DNA from: Lentisalinibacter sp035655155
Lineage (GTDB): Bacteria; Pseudomonadota; Gammaproteobacteria; Steroidobacterales; Woeseiaceae
Direction: 5' to 3'
Length of the DNA stretch: 38,892 bases
NCBI GenBank assembly: GCA_035655155.1
Contig: DASRVH010000025.1
Location: 1 to 38,892, forward strand
A program made the translations under genes and the position numbers. Of this stretch, positions 16,439 to 25,482 are shown piece by piece (the first letter of the stretch is position 1; the number at the start of each line of letters is the position of its first letter). The notes under the pieces are model-generated. The model was not told the origin of the DNA, did no database searches, and saw nothing but the letters and a program-made list of their open reading frames with translations.

Positions 16439-17340
16439 AATGACGTTGCGGAGCGCCACCAGTCGGCGATCACGCCGCCGGTGGTGCGGTTGACCAGGTA
16501 GCCGTATTCGCTGTGCACGTTCAGCTCGCCGTCCTTGCGGAAGAAGTTCAGCACCTCGTAGTCCTCGATGTCCTCGATCAGCCCCGCGGCGAGCATCTCC
16601 CGGTAGTCGCGGCGGAACGAGCGGTCCAGTGCGGTGAGTTCGCCGATGGCGGCGATGTTCACCCAGCGGCGGACGTTGTCCGGGTAGCGCTCCGCGCCTT
16701 CGGCGTCACTGCCTTTCAGCCGGCGCTGCACGAAGCGCTGGCCGAGGGGGCTGCCGAGGGTGAGAAAGAGATCGACCCGGCCGGGATGCGCGTCGACGCG
16801 AGAGAGTTCCCACAGGGAATCCCAGGCGATCACCGAGCCGAGGGAATGGCCGATCAGCAACACCGGGCGGCCTTCGCGCCACGCGGCATCCAGGCGCATC
16901 TCCAGCCGGCGCCGCACGCGCCGGCCGATCTCCCTGACGTCGTTCAGATACCGGCGCACGTCCTGCAGCGTGACCTGCATGCGCTCGTCCGCCAGGTGCG
17001 GGATCAGGAAGGGCAGCAGATCGCCCAGGATGTAGGCGAACCGCTTCAGCCGCTTGCCCCATGACCGGGCCTCGGCGGCGTCCTGATCGGTGGGGCCGGG
17101 CTTCGACAGCAAATCCTCGATGGCGGCGAGATCCGGCTCGATGTCGGCGTGGGTGTTATAGAAGACCCAGGTCCAGTCCGCGAGCGTCAGGCAGTCACCG
17201 CACGCCGACATGGCATCGGCGACATCGGCGTCCGCCCGACGGACGCCCTCCAGCATGGTGCGCCAGATCTGCCGACGGTGGCGCTCGGGCTCCGGCTTCG
17301 GCTTCATGCCGGGGACGAAGATGATGACGGGGCGTGCCAC
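16435..17340 (-). CDS. Alpha/beta hydrolase (lipase-like)
   Basis: The 301-residue protein starts MARPVIIFVPGMKPKPEPERHR, with a strand and oxyanion-type loop (VPGM). The nucleophile elbow is LLIGHSLGSVIAWD with S166; LFLTLGSPLGQRFV follows. A late histidine in ELNVHSEYGYL (H276) and an acidic residue before it (perhaps D239) could complete the triad. There is no signal peptide, so it acts in the cytoplasm. The substrate is not evident. It starts 9 bases after the stop of the YigB-like phosphatase gene on the same strand, so the two form an operon. Its TAG stop comes from the REP at 16417-16438. Confidence 0.8.
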   Translation of the reverse strand: MARPVIIFVPGMKPKPEPERHRRQIWRTMLEGVRRADADVADAMSACGDCLTLADWTWVFYNTHADIEPDLAAIEDLLSKPGPTDQDAAEARSWGKRLKRFAYILGDLLPFLIPHLADERMQVTLQDVRRYLNDVREIGRRVRRRLEMRLDAAWREGRPVLLIGHSLGSVIAWDSLWELSRVDAHPGRVDLFLTLGSPLGQRFVQRRLKGSDAEGAERYPDNVRRWVNIAAIGELTALDRSFRRDYREMLAAGLIEDIEDYEVLNFFRKDGELNVHSEYGYLVNRTTGGVIADWWRSATSL

Positions 17341-17349
17341 GGCCCGCCC

Positions 17350-18042
17350 TCAGTCGGTCCCGAGCAGGTCCAGCAGGGCGTCGAAATCCGGCACCTCCGC
17401 GTGGGGCGGCTCGAGCTCGTCCGGCCACGGCTCTCCCCTGCGGTTCACCCAGACCGTCAACATGCCGGCCCGGCGCGCGCCCTCGATATCGTGGTCCGGA
17501 TGATCGCCCACGTGCAGCACCTCGGCGGGCTCGCTGCGCGCGTGCTGCATCGCCTGCGCGAAGATCTGCGGATGCGGCTTGGCCGCCCCCGCCGATACGG
17601 CGGTCACGATGCCGTGAAACAGATGGCCGACGCCGATGCGATGCAGGTCCGCGTTGCCGTTGGTGACGGCGACCAGCCGATAGCGGGGATGCAGTCGCTC
17701 CAGCGCCGGCAGCACGTCCTCGAAGAACTCCACCTCGTTGCGGTGGCGGTCGAACACCTCGAAAGCCTCGTCCGCGAGCGTCTCCGCATAACCCACCGCC
17801 AGCGCCATCTCGCGCATCACCGCGCGGCGCAGGAAACGGAAGTCGTGTGCCTGCTCCGGGTTGGCTGACACGATCTTCTGGCGCAGCGTCAGCATGTCCG
17901 CCGGCTTGAACCTCTGCGGGATGCGCGGATACCGGGCGGTCAGCCACTCGCCGAGCTTCTCCTCGGCCCGGCGGATCACCGGCGCCACGTCCCAGAGAGT
18001 GTCGTCGAGGTCGATGGTGAGGGCGCGGATACTGTTGAGCAT
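17350..18042 (-). CDS. yigB: HAD-superfamily phosphatase, YigB-like
   Basis: The 230-residue protein starts at MLNSIRALTIDLDDTLWD; motif I DLDDT carries the nucleophile D11 and acid/base D13. Motif II is VAVTNGN, motif III lysine lies in AAKPHPQIF, and motif IV is HVGDHPDHDIEGARRAGM. The pattern of DTL.D..PVI.R.E near the start, the TNGN motif and the overall length fit YigB of enterobacteria, a 5-amino-6-(5-phosphoribitylamino)uracil phosphatase in riboflavin synthesis that also dephosphorylates FMN. In-frame codons upstream of 18042 are not supported. It is divergent from gloA (100 bases apart) and precedes the hydrolase gene. Confidence 0.87.
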   Translation of the reverse strand: MLNSIRALTIDLDDTLWDVAPVIRRAEEKLGEWLTARYPRIPQRFKPADMLTLRQKIVSANPEQAHDFRFLRRAVMREMALAVGYAETLADEAFEVFDRHRNEVEFFEDVLPALERLHPRYRLVAVTNGNADLHRIGVGHLFHGIVTAVSAGAAKPHPQIFAQAMQHARSEPAEVLHVGDHPDHDIEGARRAGMLTVWVNRRGEPWPDELEPPHAEVPDFDALLDLLGTD

Positions 18043-18142
18043 GGATTCCGGATCCGGTCGTTGATTCGCGGCGGGCATCGCCGCCTGGCCCGCTATAATG
18101 GGTGCTCCGCTCGCCGTTTCACAAGTGACCGCCGGGGTGACG

Positions 18143-18562
18143 ATGAAATACCTGCATACCATGGTACGCGTCAGCGATCTCGAAGAATCGCTGGACTTCT
18201 ATTGCAACAAGCTCGGCATGCGCGAAATCCGGCGCCACGAGAGCGAACAGGGCCGCTTCACGCTGGTGTTCGTCGCACCGCCCGGAAACGAGGAATGCCC
18301 GCTCGAACTCACCTTCAACTGGGACCCGGAGGAATACGGCGAGGGCCGCAACTTCGGCCACGTCGCCTACCAGGTGGAGAACATCTACGACACCTGCCGC
18401 CAGCTCATGGACGCCGGCGTCACCATCAACCGCCCGCCCCGCGACGGCCGCATGGCATTCGTGCGCTCGCCGGACAACATCTCCATCGAACTGCTGCAGA
18501 AAGGCGACGCGCTGCCGTCGGAGGAACCCTGGGCGTCGATGGGTAACACGGGCCACTGGTAA
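18143..18562 (+). CDS. gloA: Lactoylglutathione lyase (glyoxalase I)
   Basis: The 139-residue enzyme isomerises the methylglyoxal-glutathione hemithioacetal to S-lactoylglutathione. The start MKYLHTMVRVSDLEESL follows a GGGGTGACG context; an upstream in-frame ATG adds 15 residues without family support. Metal ligands are at the expected places: H5, E55 (PLELT), H73 (FGHVA) and E116 (ISIEL). The C-terminal PWASMGNTGHW tail is like that of Xanthomonadales/gammaproteobacterial enzymes. The ligand set (two His, two Glu) fits the nickel-type bacterial class. The REP of the composite repeat begins 4 bases after the stop. Confidence 0.96.
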   Translation: MKYLHTMVRVSDLEESLDFYCNKLGMREIRRHESEQGRFTLVFVAPPGNEECPLELTFNWDPEEYGEGRNFGHVAYQVENIYDTCRQLMDAGVTINRPPRDGRMAFVRSPDNISIELLQKGDALPSEEPWASMGNTGHW

Positions 18563-18566
18563 CCCG

Positions 18567-18960
18567 GTAGGAGGGCCTTCAGGCCCGACTTCTTCCTGCC
18601 CGATGCCGCCTTCTATGGACGTTGGCCCGCCACCGACCGGAGCGGGCTGCGCGGGACGCTCAGTCGGACGTCCTGTCCTCCTTCGCTTCGGCCGGGCCTC
18701 CTTCCCGCCGTCATGGCTCCAGTCGGCCCGGACGACCCTCGCAGCCCGCTCCGGTCGCTGACGGGCCCGTAGCCCCAAGGACTGGCACCAGTCGGGAAAC
18801 GCTACTGACTGGCAGCGCCTTCACGTCCCCAGGAGCACGGCCGTCATGCGGGGGTATCCATCGCCGCGACCTTTTGTCGGGAGCAAGATGGATACCCCCG
18901 CAGGGCGGCCACAATAGAAGGGGCCCGGCTGGAAGAAGTCGGGCCTGAAGGCCCTCCTAC
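18567..18960. repeat. Composite repeat A: REP pair enclosing long hairpin modules
   Basis: REPs bound the element at 18567-18588 and 18939-18960. Inside are (i) a variant of the 31-nt module at about 18605-18635; (ii) perfect 18-bp inverted arms at 18634-18651 and 18740-18757 (CGACCGGAGCGGGCTGCG and its complement) around a core that includes GGACGTCCTGTCCTCC; (iii) the shared segment CTACTGACTGGCAGCGCC; (iv) a second inverted repeat, GCGGGGGTATCCATC (18848-18862) and its complement (18887-18901), around a 24-base loop. The modules recur in the same order at 37046-37353. There is no ORF of note. The right REP forms the stop of the EamA gene. Confidence 0.9.
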
Positions 18961-19862
18961 CGGTGCTTCGAGCCGGAGACGCTCGGCTGGTCCAGCGCCG
19001 CCGACGCCGGCTGGGACGGCGAGCGCAGCGTGATCAGCAGCACGCCGCCCAGCGTCAGCACGCCGCCGAGGACGATCCTGAGCGTTAGCTGATCGTCCAG
19101 GAGCAGCACGCCGAACATCACGCCGAACAGGGTCGACATGAGCATCAGCGGCGAGATCAGCGAGACGTCGTAGCGCTGCACCAGGTAGTAAGTGGCGCCG
19201 TGGCCGAACAGGCTGGCGCCGATGGCGGAGAAGCCGACCGCCGCCCACCCCATCGTGTCGACGCCGGCAATGACCGCCGCCTGGTTGTCCTCCAGGCCGA
19301 GGGAGGCCGCCGCCAGCAGCGGCCAGGAGATGGCCGCGAGCCAGCCCTGCAGTTCGAAAACGCTGACGCCCTCCAGCTTCTTCATCAGCAGCATGCCGCT
19401 GGCCGCCATGAGGGCACCGGCGATCACGAAGGCGAGCGCGGGCAGATAGCCGAGCACCCTGGGGTCGAAGCCGATGATCATCACGCCGGCGAACGACAGC
19501 GCGATGCCGGTCCAGCGTTTCCAGCGCACCTGCTCGCCGAGGAAGACGATGGACAGCACGGTGGAGAACGGCACGGCGAGCTGCAGCGCGATGGCCACCG
19601 TGGAGACGTCGTCCGCCAGCGCCAGCCCCTGATAGATCAGCGTGAAATGGAGCGCGCCCATGCTGAGCGCCACGCCCGTGATGAGCAGCATGCGCCCCCG
19701 GATGATCTTCAGCACCGGGAACAGCACCAGGAACAGGAGCAGGAAGCGCAGCGAGGCGAACGCGAGCGGCGGCAGCTGCTCCATGACGAATTTGGCCGCC
19801 ACCAGGTTGAAGCCGAAGACGAGATTGACGGCGAGGACGAGCGCGATGTGCGGCAGGGTCAT
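18957..19862 (-). CDS. EamA/DMT family transporter
   Basis: The 301-residue protein starts MTLPHIALVLAVNLVFGFNLVAAKFVME and has about ten predicted membrane helices in two EamA halves. Typical elements are the first-half GLALADDVSTVAIALQLAVPFSTVLSIVFLGEQ and the second-half YYLVQRYDVSLISPLMLMSTLFGVMFGVLLLDDQLT. Both match the helix-4 to helix-5 region of RhaT/YdcZ-like drug/metabolite exporters. The substrate is unknown; amino acids or metabolites are common. The start at 19862 avoids an upstream shadow frame. It follows the Ada-like gene by 58 bases on the same strand. Its TAG stop is embedded in the REP at 18939-18960. Confidence 0.9.
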   Translation of the reverse strand: MTLPHIALVLAVNLVFGFNLVAAKFVMEQLPPLAFASLRFLLLFLVLFPVLKIIRGRMLLITGVALSMGALHFTLIYQGLALADDVSTVAIALQLAVPFSTVLSIVFLGEQVRWKRWTGIALSFAGVMIIGFDPRVLGYLPALAFVIAGALMAASGMLLMKKLEGVSVFELQGWLAAISWPLLAAASLGLEDNQAAVIAGVDTMGWAAVGFSAIGASLFGHGATYYLVQRYDVSLISPLMLMSTLFGVMFGVLLLDDQLTLRIVLGGVLTLGGVLLITLRSPSQPASAALDQPSVSGSKHR

Positions 19863-19920
19863 GGACGGAACGGGCGCGGCGCAAAGAGGCCGCGCAGCAT
19901 AACACCCGGCCGGGCGGCAG

Positions 19921-20772
19921 TCAGACCGCGGCGGGCTCCGATGAAGGCCGGCAGCGCTCCCACGCGAGCATCGCTCGCTTGCGGTCCGGGCCCCAGCGAT
20001 AGCCGCCCAGTGCGCCGTTGCGCCGCAGCACCCGGTGGCAGGGGATGAGCCAGGCCACCGGGTTGGCGCCGACCGCGTTGCCGACGGCGCGGGATGCCCC
20101 CGGCCGGCCGGCGCGAGCCGCGAGTTCCGCATAGTCGGTCGTCTCGCCCGGCGGCACGGCGAGCAATGCCCGCCAGACCTGGTGCTGGAAGTTGGTGCCG
20201 CGGACGTGCAGGACGTGTTCGCCCGCCCCGCCGCGGAAAATCTGGTCGAGCACGGCGCCGGCCTCCGGGTCGCGGGTGATGCGGGCGCCCGGCCAGGCGC
20301 CGGCGAGGTCCGCCAACAGCTCCGCCTCGGACCGCTCGCCGGCGAAGCCGAGTTCCACGATGCCCCGCGGGCTGCGCGCCAGGAAGGCGCGGCCGAAAGG
20401 GGTATCGCCGGTGCCCGCCCGCAGCGCCACCCCGGCACCGCCGCTCTTGAATTCGCCGGGAGACACGGCCTCGATGCTGACGAACAGGTCGTGCAGCCGC
20501 CCCGGCCCGGACAGGCCCGCTCCCCACGCGGCCTCCTCCACGCTGGCGTCGGCCAGCAACTCCGCCTCGGCGCTCGCCAGCGACAGGCGGCGCAGATAGC
20601 GCAGCGGCGAGAGCCCGGACCAGCGGCGGAACAGGCGGCTGAAGTGGGCCGGGCTTACGCCGGCCGCCGCCGCAATCTGGGCGAGCGTCGGGCGGTCCCG
20701 GTAATGGGCATCCATGAAGGCGATCGCCCGCTCCACCCGCGCGTAATCGGACTGTCTGAGAGGTGTCGTCAT
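19921..20772 (-). CDS. Ada-like AraC-type regulator / O6-methylguanine-DNA methyltransferase
   Basis: The 283-residue protein has an AraC-type HTH domain (about residues 10-110; VERAIAFMDAHYRDRPTLAQIAAAAGVSPAHFSRLFRRWSG) followed by the MGMT domain. The acceptor cysteine is in NPVAWLIPCHRVLRRNG (C245). FQHQVWRALLAVPPGETTDYAELA is the helix that enters the DNA minor groove. It lacks the N-terminal zinc domain of full Ada, whose cysteine senses methyl phosphotriesters, so regulation by the canonical switch should be absent. It repairs O6-methylguanine and may bind DNA as a regulator. It is downstream of the Bat operon on the same strand, with 78 bases between. Confidence 0.93.
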   Translation of the reverse strand: MTTPLRQSDYARVERAIAFMDAHYRDRPTLAQIAAAAGVSPAHFSRLFRRWSGLSPLRYLRRLSLASAEAELLADASVEEAAWGAGLSGPGRLHDLFVSIEAVSPGEFKSGGAGVALRAGTGDTPFGRAFLARSPRGIVELGFAGERSEAELLADLAGAWPGARITRDPEAGAVLDQIFRGGAGEHVLHVRGTNFQHQVWRALLAVPPGETTDYAELAARAGRPGASRAVGNAVGANPVAWLIPCHRVLRRNGALGGYRWGPDRKRAMLAWERCRPSSEPAAV

Positions 20773-20850
20773 GGCAGCGAGGATAGTGGCGGCCGGCAGC
20801 CGGCACCACCCGGTTCTTGCGCGGGCCCCGGAATGCCGGTGCGCGTCGAT

Positions 20851-22527
20851 TCAGGCGAGGTGATCGAGGACTTCGTCCGCCTCGCTGGCGCCGCGCCGGC
20901 GGCCGCCGCGGGTCATCGCTTCCAGCTGACGGCCGAGGGCCCGGCCGTCCCAGGTACTGGCGGAGCCGCCGTAGCGGGAACGGTTCAGAGATTCGATTTC
21001 GTCCGCCGCCTCCGATGGCAGGCGGTCCGCGAGCTCGCCCAGCGAGCGCGGCGGCGAATCGGGCCAGCGAACGGCCCCCCAGGCCAGCAGCGCGTCGATG
21101 GCCGCGCCGGAATCGCCGCGGCTGCACGCCTCTTTCACCGCCTTCAGCCGCCGCACCTCCTGCCGGAATCTCGGCGTCTCCCGCGGCGCCCGGCGCACGC
21201 GCCGGGTCCGATGCGAGTACCACCAGCCAATCAGCGTCAGCACCCAGCCGCCGGCCAGGATCAGGCTCATCCGGTACCAGAACCCTTCCCCGGCAGCGGC
21301 CGGCGCCGGCTGCATGGCAGCGGGCATCTCGGGCGGCGGCGCCGGCGGCTGCGCTGCGGCGCCCGGCAGCACTTCCAGCGCATGGGGCGGCAGCGTGGCG
21401 ATCTTCCACTCGCCCGCCCGCACGTCCCACCACGGCACCTCCAGCACCTCGAACTCCACCCGGCCGGCCTCGGACGCCACCAGCGCGAAACTCTCCCGGC
21501 GAACGCCGAGCACGCCATCTTCCGCGCCCAGCGTCTCCAGCTCCGGCTGATCGGAGTAGCTGCGCACCCCGTCCGGGACCGGCAGGTCCAGCCCCGGCAG
21601 CTGGTTCGCCAGCAGCCCGGTCGCGCGCAATTCGATGCGCCGCGCCACCGGCTCGCCGGCGGTCACGGGTCCCCTGGACGGCTCCCATTCCTCGTCGAGA
21701 CTGACGTCGATGGCCGGCAGCCACGCCGCGTCGGGGTGCGACGCCGGCGGCGGCGGGATCGGCTGCACGTCCACGGTCACCGGTTCCGACGTGAACACCT
21801 TTCGCACCGTGCGCATGCCTTGATCGAGCAGGCGGGCCTCAAAACGGGCCCGGCCGATCTCCAGCGTGCCGCTCGCCTGGGGGAACAGCGCGTAGCGGCG
21901 CTCCAGCACCGTGTAGGTGCGTCCGCCAATCACCGAATCGTAGCGGCGGTCGTCGTCGAAGGGCTGCACCAGCACCTCCACCCCGTCGAAGGAGGGCTGG
22001 ACGAGGCGCGGCTGGCGCGACGACACGCCGACGAAGATCTTCACCGAGTAGACGACCTGGGCCTGCACCCAGGTCTCCCGCGCATCCACCTCCGCCACGA
22101 GGAAGATGTCCGCCTCGCCGGGCGGCGCCTCCTCGACCTCCTTCACCGTGACGGTGATGGGCTCGCTGGACTCGCCGCCTATGGCGAACGAGGGAATGGT
22201 CAGCTCGCCCGTGCGTTTTGCCATCAGCGACACCGTCCAGGTGCGCGACCGGCTCACCTGGCGATTGACCATGGTGGTGCTCGACGTGCGGTTCTCGCTG
22301 AGGATGTCGAAGTCCTCCTCGAGCACGGTCAGATCCGGTTCGCCGGTCACGTCGCCGCCCACCTGCACCTTCAGCGTGAACGACTCGTTGATGCGGACGT
22401 CGCGGCGGTCCACGCTCGCCGTCACCGAGGCGAACGCCAGCACCGGCAGCAGCATCGCGACTGCCCCCACCAGCGCGGCCATTGCGGCGGTTGCGGCGGT
22501 TGCGGCAATTGGTCGGGACCCGGTCAC
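20851..22527 (-). CDS. batD: BatD family protein
   Basis: The 558-residue protein starts at a GTG that overlaps the BatB/C stop (GTGA). A signal peptide ends near LAFAS. The periplasmic part carries the BatD beta-domain repeats (VTASVDRRDVRINESFTLKVQVGGDVTGEPDL, and EWEPSRGPVTAGEPVARRIELRATGLLANQLPGL). A single membrane helix (SLILAGGWVLTLIGWWY) and a cytoplasmic helical tail follow. BatD (BatD/BamE-like or aerotolerance protein) is thought to act with BatA and BatB in an envelope complex linked to MoxR chaperones. Repeated GCGGTT/GCGGCC triplets encode an Ala/Thr-rich signal segment. The next gene downstream is the Ada-like gene. Confidence 0.9.
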   Translation of the reverse strand: MTGSRPIAATAATAAMAALVGAVAMLLPVLAFASVTASVDRRDVRINESFTLKVQVGGDVTGEPDLTVLEEDFDILSENRTSSTTMVNRQVSRSRTWTVSLMAKRTGELTIPSFAIGGESSEPITVTVKEVEEAPPGEADIFLVAEVDARETWVQAQVVYSVKIFVGVSSRQPRLVQPSFDGVEVLVQPFDDDRRYDSVIGGRTYTVLERRYALFPQASGTLEIGRARFEARLLDQGMRTVRKVFTSEPVTVDVQPIPPPPASHPDAAWLPAIDVSLDEEWEPSRGPVTAGEPVARRIELRATGLLANQLPGLDLPVPDGVRSYSDQPELETLGAEDGVLGVRRESFALVASEAGRVEFEVLEVPWWDVRAGEWKIATLPPHALEVLPGAAAQPPAPPPEMPAAMQPAPAAAGEGFWYRMSLILAGGWVLTLIGWWYSHRTRRVRRAPRETPRFRQEVRRLKAVKEACSRGDSGAAIDALLAWGAVRWPDSPPRSLGELADRLPSEAADEIESLNRSRYGGSASTWDGRALGRQLEAMTRGGRRRGASEADEVLDHLA

Positions 22528-24395
22528 CACGGCTGCACCTCTTCCTGCTCCGTCCACAGCGGGTTGCCGTCCTGGTCGCGGCCCTCGCGCTGGTACTGGT
22601 CCCGGAACTTGCGCCGCAGCAGACCGCCGGGGTCGTTCGGCACCCGGCGCAGCCACTGCTCCATCGCCTGCATCTGTTCCTGCCGGCTGCGCTCGTCACC
22701 GGAGGCTGCCGCCATTTGGCGCGAGCGCTCGCCGCCGTCTTCTCCCGCCTCCGCGGCTTCGGCGGCACGGCGCATCTCCTCCCGCAGCTCCTCGATCGCT
22801 CGTTGCTCTTCCGCGTCCGAGGGGCTGGACTGACCATCCGCCTGGCTGCTGCCGTCCGCGCCCTGTTCGCCGGCAGGCTCGCCGTCCTGCTGCGCGCCGC
22901 CGGACTCGCCGTCCTCGCCCGCCTGCTGCCGATTCTCCGCGGACTGCTGCTGCCCGTCCTGGCTCTGCTGGCCGTCCTGGCCTTCGCCGGATTCGCCCTC
23001 GCCGCCGGGCTGCTGTTGCTGTTGCTGCTGGAGCCGCCGCAGCAGGTCCCGATTATGGCGGGCATCCTCGTGGTCCGGCTCGACCGCCAGCGCCTGCTCG
23101 TAGGCCTGCATCGCGGCCTCGAACTCGCCCTGCCGGGCAAGCGCATTGCCCCGGTTGTAGGCGGCGTCCACGCTGTCCAGTCCGGCGAAGGCCTCGGCGC
23201 TGGCCGCATAATCCCCGGCCCGATAGCGCGCAGCCGCCTCCCAGGCGGGGTCCTCGAACAGTTCGGCTGCCTCGCCGGCCCGACCCTCTTCCAGCGCGCG
23301 CGCGGCCTGCTGGTCCGGCGTAAGCCACAGATCCTGCCACTCCGCCGCCTCCGCGGGCCGCGGCAGCGGCATCGCCAGCACGACGAGCACGAGCAGCCAG
23401 CCCCGGCGGAACGCCAGCGCGGCCAGCGGCAGCAGCGCCAGCACCAGCCAGGGGCCGCGGTCGTGCCAGAGTTCCGTGAAGAACTCCCCTTCGCTGCCTT
23501 CATTGCCGGCCCGGGTGCCGGGGGCGCCCGGGCCCATCGCCGCAAGCACGGCCTCGAGGTCGCCGTCGTCCACGCTCAGGCGACGATAGACGCCGCCCCC
23601 TGCGATCGCGATCTCCTGCAGCAGGCTCTCTTCCAGAGCCGGCAGCACCATGCGGCCCGACTGATCGGTGACGAAGCCGCCGTCCGGTTTCGGCAGCGGT
23701 CCGCCCTCTGCCGTGCCCACGCCCAGCACAGACACCCGGTAGCCGGCATCCCGCAGCGCCGCGGCCGCGCGCACCGGTTCGCCGTCCGCGCCGTCGCCGA
23801 TCAGCAGCACGTGGCCGCGGCTCGCGCCCGCCTGCTCGAGCAACTCTCTCGCCTTCGCAAGCGCCCGCGCGGGCAGGCTGCCCCGGCTCGGCATGATGTC
23901 GGTGCTCAGGCTGCCGACCAGCGCGGCGATGGTGTCCACGTCGTCGGTCAGGGGCGTCACCGTGAAGGCGTGGGCCGAATAGACGATGAGCGCGGTCTGT
24001 CCCTCCTGCCGGCGCTCGAGCAGATCGAGGAGTTTCAGCCGGGCCCGGGCCAGCCGGCTGGGCACCACGTCCGCCGCATCCATGGAGCGGGACAGGTCCA
24101 GCGCCAGCACCAGCGAATCGCCGCCCCGGTAGAGTTCCTGCTTCTGCCGCTCCCAGGCCGGGCCGGCCAGGGCCACGGAGGCGAGCACGCCGATGGCCGC
24201 CGCCAGCCAGTACGGCCCGCGTCCGCGGGCGGTGGCACCCCGGTCGTCGAGCACGTAAGGGCGCAGGCGCTCGTCGATCACGGCGCGCCAGCTGCCGGCG
24301 TCAAGGCGCCGGCTCGCGAGCCACCAGGCCAGCGCCAGCACCGCCGGGATGGCCAGCAGCCACAGCGGGCGCAGGAAGTGGAACTCAACCGGCAC
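22524..24395 (-). CDS. BatB/BatC fusion: VWA domain plus TPR protein
   Basis: The 623-residue protein starts at a GTG that overlaps the end of batA by 11 bases (VPVEFHFLRPLWLL). Two N-terminal membrane helices precede a von Willebrand A domain whose MIDAS motif is DLSRS (residues 100-104), with GDGADGEPV later. A third hydrophobic segment (LVLALLPLAALAF and LLVLVVLAMPLP) precedes TPR units near residues 380-460 (YNRGNALARQGEFEAAMQAYEQAL). A disordered tail rich in Q, G, E and S (QQQQQQQQPGGEGESGEG) ends in a conserved basic WLRRVPNDPGGLLRRKF block. BatB and BatC are separate in Bacteroides; fusion is common in gammaproteobacteria. It probably forms the membrane core of the complex. Confidence 0.92.
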   Translation of the reverse strand: MPVEFHFLRPLWLLAIPAVLALAWWLASRRLDAGSWRAVIDERLRPYVLDDRGATARGRGPYWLAAAIGVLASVALAGPAWERQKQELYRGGDSLVLALDLSRSMDAADVVPSRLARARLKLLDLLERRQEGQTALIVYSAHAFTVTPLTDDVDTIAALVGSLSTDIMPSRGSLPARALAKARELLEQAGASRGHVLLIGDGADGEPVRAAAALRDAGYRVSVLGVGTAEGGPLPKPDGGFVTDQSGRMVLPALEESLLQEIAIAGGGVYRRLSVDDGDLEAVLAAMGPGAPGTRAGNEGSEGEFFTELWHDRGPWLVLALLPLAALAFRRGWLLVLVVLAMPLPRPAEAAEWQDLWLTPDQQAARALEEGRAGEAAELFEDPAWEAAARYRAGDYAASAEAFAGLDSVDAAYNRGNALARQGEFEAAMQAYEQALAVEPDHEDARHNRDLLRRLQQQQQQQPGGEGESGEGQDGQQSQDGQQQSAENRQQAGEDGESGGAQQDGEPAGEQGADGSSQADGQSSPSDAEEQRAIEELREEMRRAAEAAEAGEDGGERSRQMAAASGDERSRQEQMQAMEQWLRRVPNDPGGLLRRKFRDQYQREGRDQDGNPLWTEQEEVQPW

Positions 24396-25482
24396 GGGGC
24401 AGACCCTCCTGCGGCGATGGCAATGCCGGCCGGGACGCGGCCACCGCGCCCGCCAGGGCACGCAGCGCCAGGCCGCCCAGCATCAGCGCGAACGCGCCGC
24501 CGAGCGGCCAGTAGAAGATGTCTACCACCGGCCGCATGCCGCCCTCGTCGGTCGCCGCCGGCTCCAGTTCGTCCAGGATGCGGTAGATCTCCTGCAGCGA
24601 GGCGGTGTCCGTGGCGCGGAAATAGCGCCCGCCCGTGGTATCCGCGATCCGCGTCAGGGTCTGCTCGTCGAGATCCAGCGACGGGTTAACCTGGCGCATG
24701 CGGTTGCCGAGCAGCGAGGGTATCTCCATGGTCTCGGCACCGATGCCGATGGTGTAGATCTTCAGCCCCACCTGGCCGGCCAGCTCCGCGGCCTTCAGCG
24801 GGCTGATGGCGCCGGCCGTATTGGCGCCGTCGGTCAGCAGCACCAGCACCTGCTCGCCCTCGGCCACGCCGCCCTCGCTCTCGTCGTGGACGCGCTTCAC
24901 CGCCAGCGTGATGGCGTCGCCGATGGCCGTCTTCTCACCGGCCAGTCCAATTACCGCCTCGAACAGCAGCGTCTTCACCGTCTCCCGATCGAAGGTCAGC
25001 GGCGCCTGCAGGTAGGCGCGCTCGCCGAACAGGATCAGGCCGAGGCGGTCGCCCTCGCGCCGGTCGATGAACTCGCCGGCCACGGCCTTGGTGGCCGAGA
25101 GCCGGTTCACCGTGCGGCCGCCCAGCGTGAAATCGCGGGCCTCCATGCTGCCCGAGAGATCCACGGCCAGCATCAGGTTGCGGCCGGTCACCGGCGCTTC
25201 CAGCGCATCGCCGGTGACCTGCGGGCGGGCGGCGGCCACCACCAGCAGCATCCACGCCAGTGCCGCCACCAGCAGCCGCGGGCGCAGCGCGAAGCCGCGC
25301 TCGGTGCCCTCCGCGCGGGGGAACAGCGCCGTGGAGGGCACCCGCAACGCCGCGCTGTCGGCACCCGGCGCCGGCGGCAGCAGCCAGCGCACGAGCAGCG
25401 GCAGCGGCAGCAGCAGGAACAGCCAGGGCCACGCGAAACGGACCTCGGCCAGCCAGGCCTGAATGTCGCCGAGCCACGTCAC
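24385..25482 (-). CDS. batA: BatA-type VWA domain membrane protein
   Basis: The 365-residue protein starts at a GTG (VTWLGDIQAW) that overlaps the TGA of the DUF4381 gene by four bases. An N-terminal membrane segment (WLFLLLPLPLLVRWLLPP) and a second one (LLVAALAWMLLVVAAA) are followed by a von Willebrand A domain with the complete MIDAS motif DLSGSMEARDF (D108, S110, S112). Further support comes from LLTDGANTAG and GLKIYTIGIGAE. A C-terminal membrane helix ends it. With BatB and BatD it forms the membrane complex of the aerotolerance operon. The intact MIDAS suggests metal-dependent ligand binding in the periplasm. Confidence 0.93.
   Translation of the reverse strand: MTWLGDIQAWLAEVRFAWPWLFLLLPLPLLVRWLLPPAPGADSAALRVPSTALFPRAEGTERGFALRPRLLVAALAWMLLVVAAARPQVTGDALEAPVTGRNLMLAVDLSGSMEARDFTLGGRTVNRLSATKAVAGEFIDRREGDRLGLILFGERAYLQAPLTFDRETVKTLLFEAVIGLAGEKTAIGDAITLAVKRVHDESEGGVAEGEQVLVLLTDGANTAGAISPLKAAELAGQVGLKIYTIGIGAETMEIPSLLGNRMRQVNPSLDLDEQTLTRIADTTGGRYFRATDTASLQEIYRILDELEPAATDEGGMRPVVDIFYWPLGGAFALMLGGLALRALAGAVAASRPALPSPQEGLPRAG

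Noticed and set aside
20035..22833. Very long plus-strand open frame (932 codons) opposite the Ada and Bat genes
   Set aside because: Antisense shadow in GC-rich DNA: the translation is arginine- and alanine-rich without domains, while the minus strand encodes Ada-like and BatD proteins with clear motifs.
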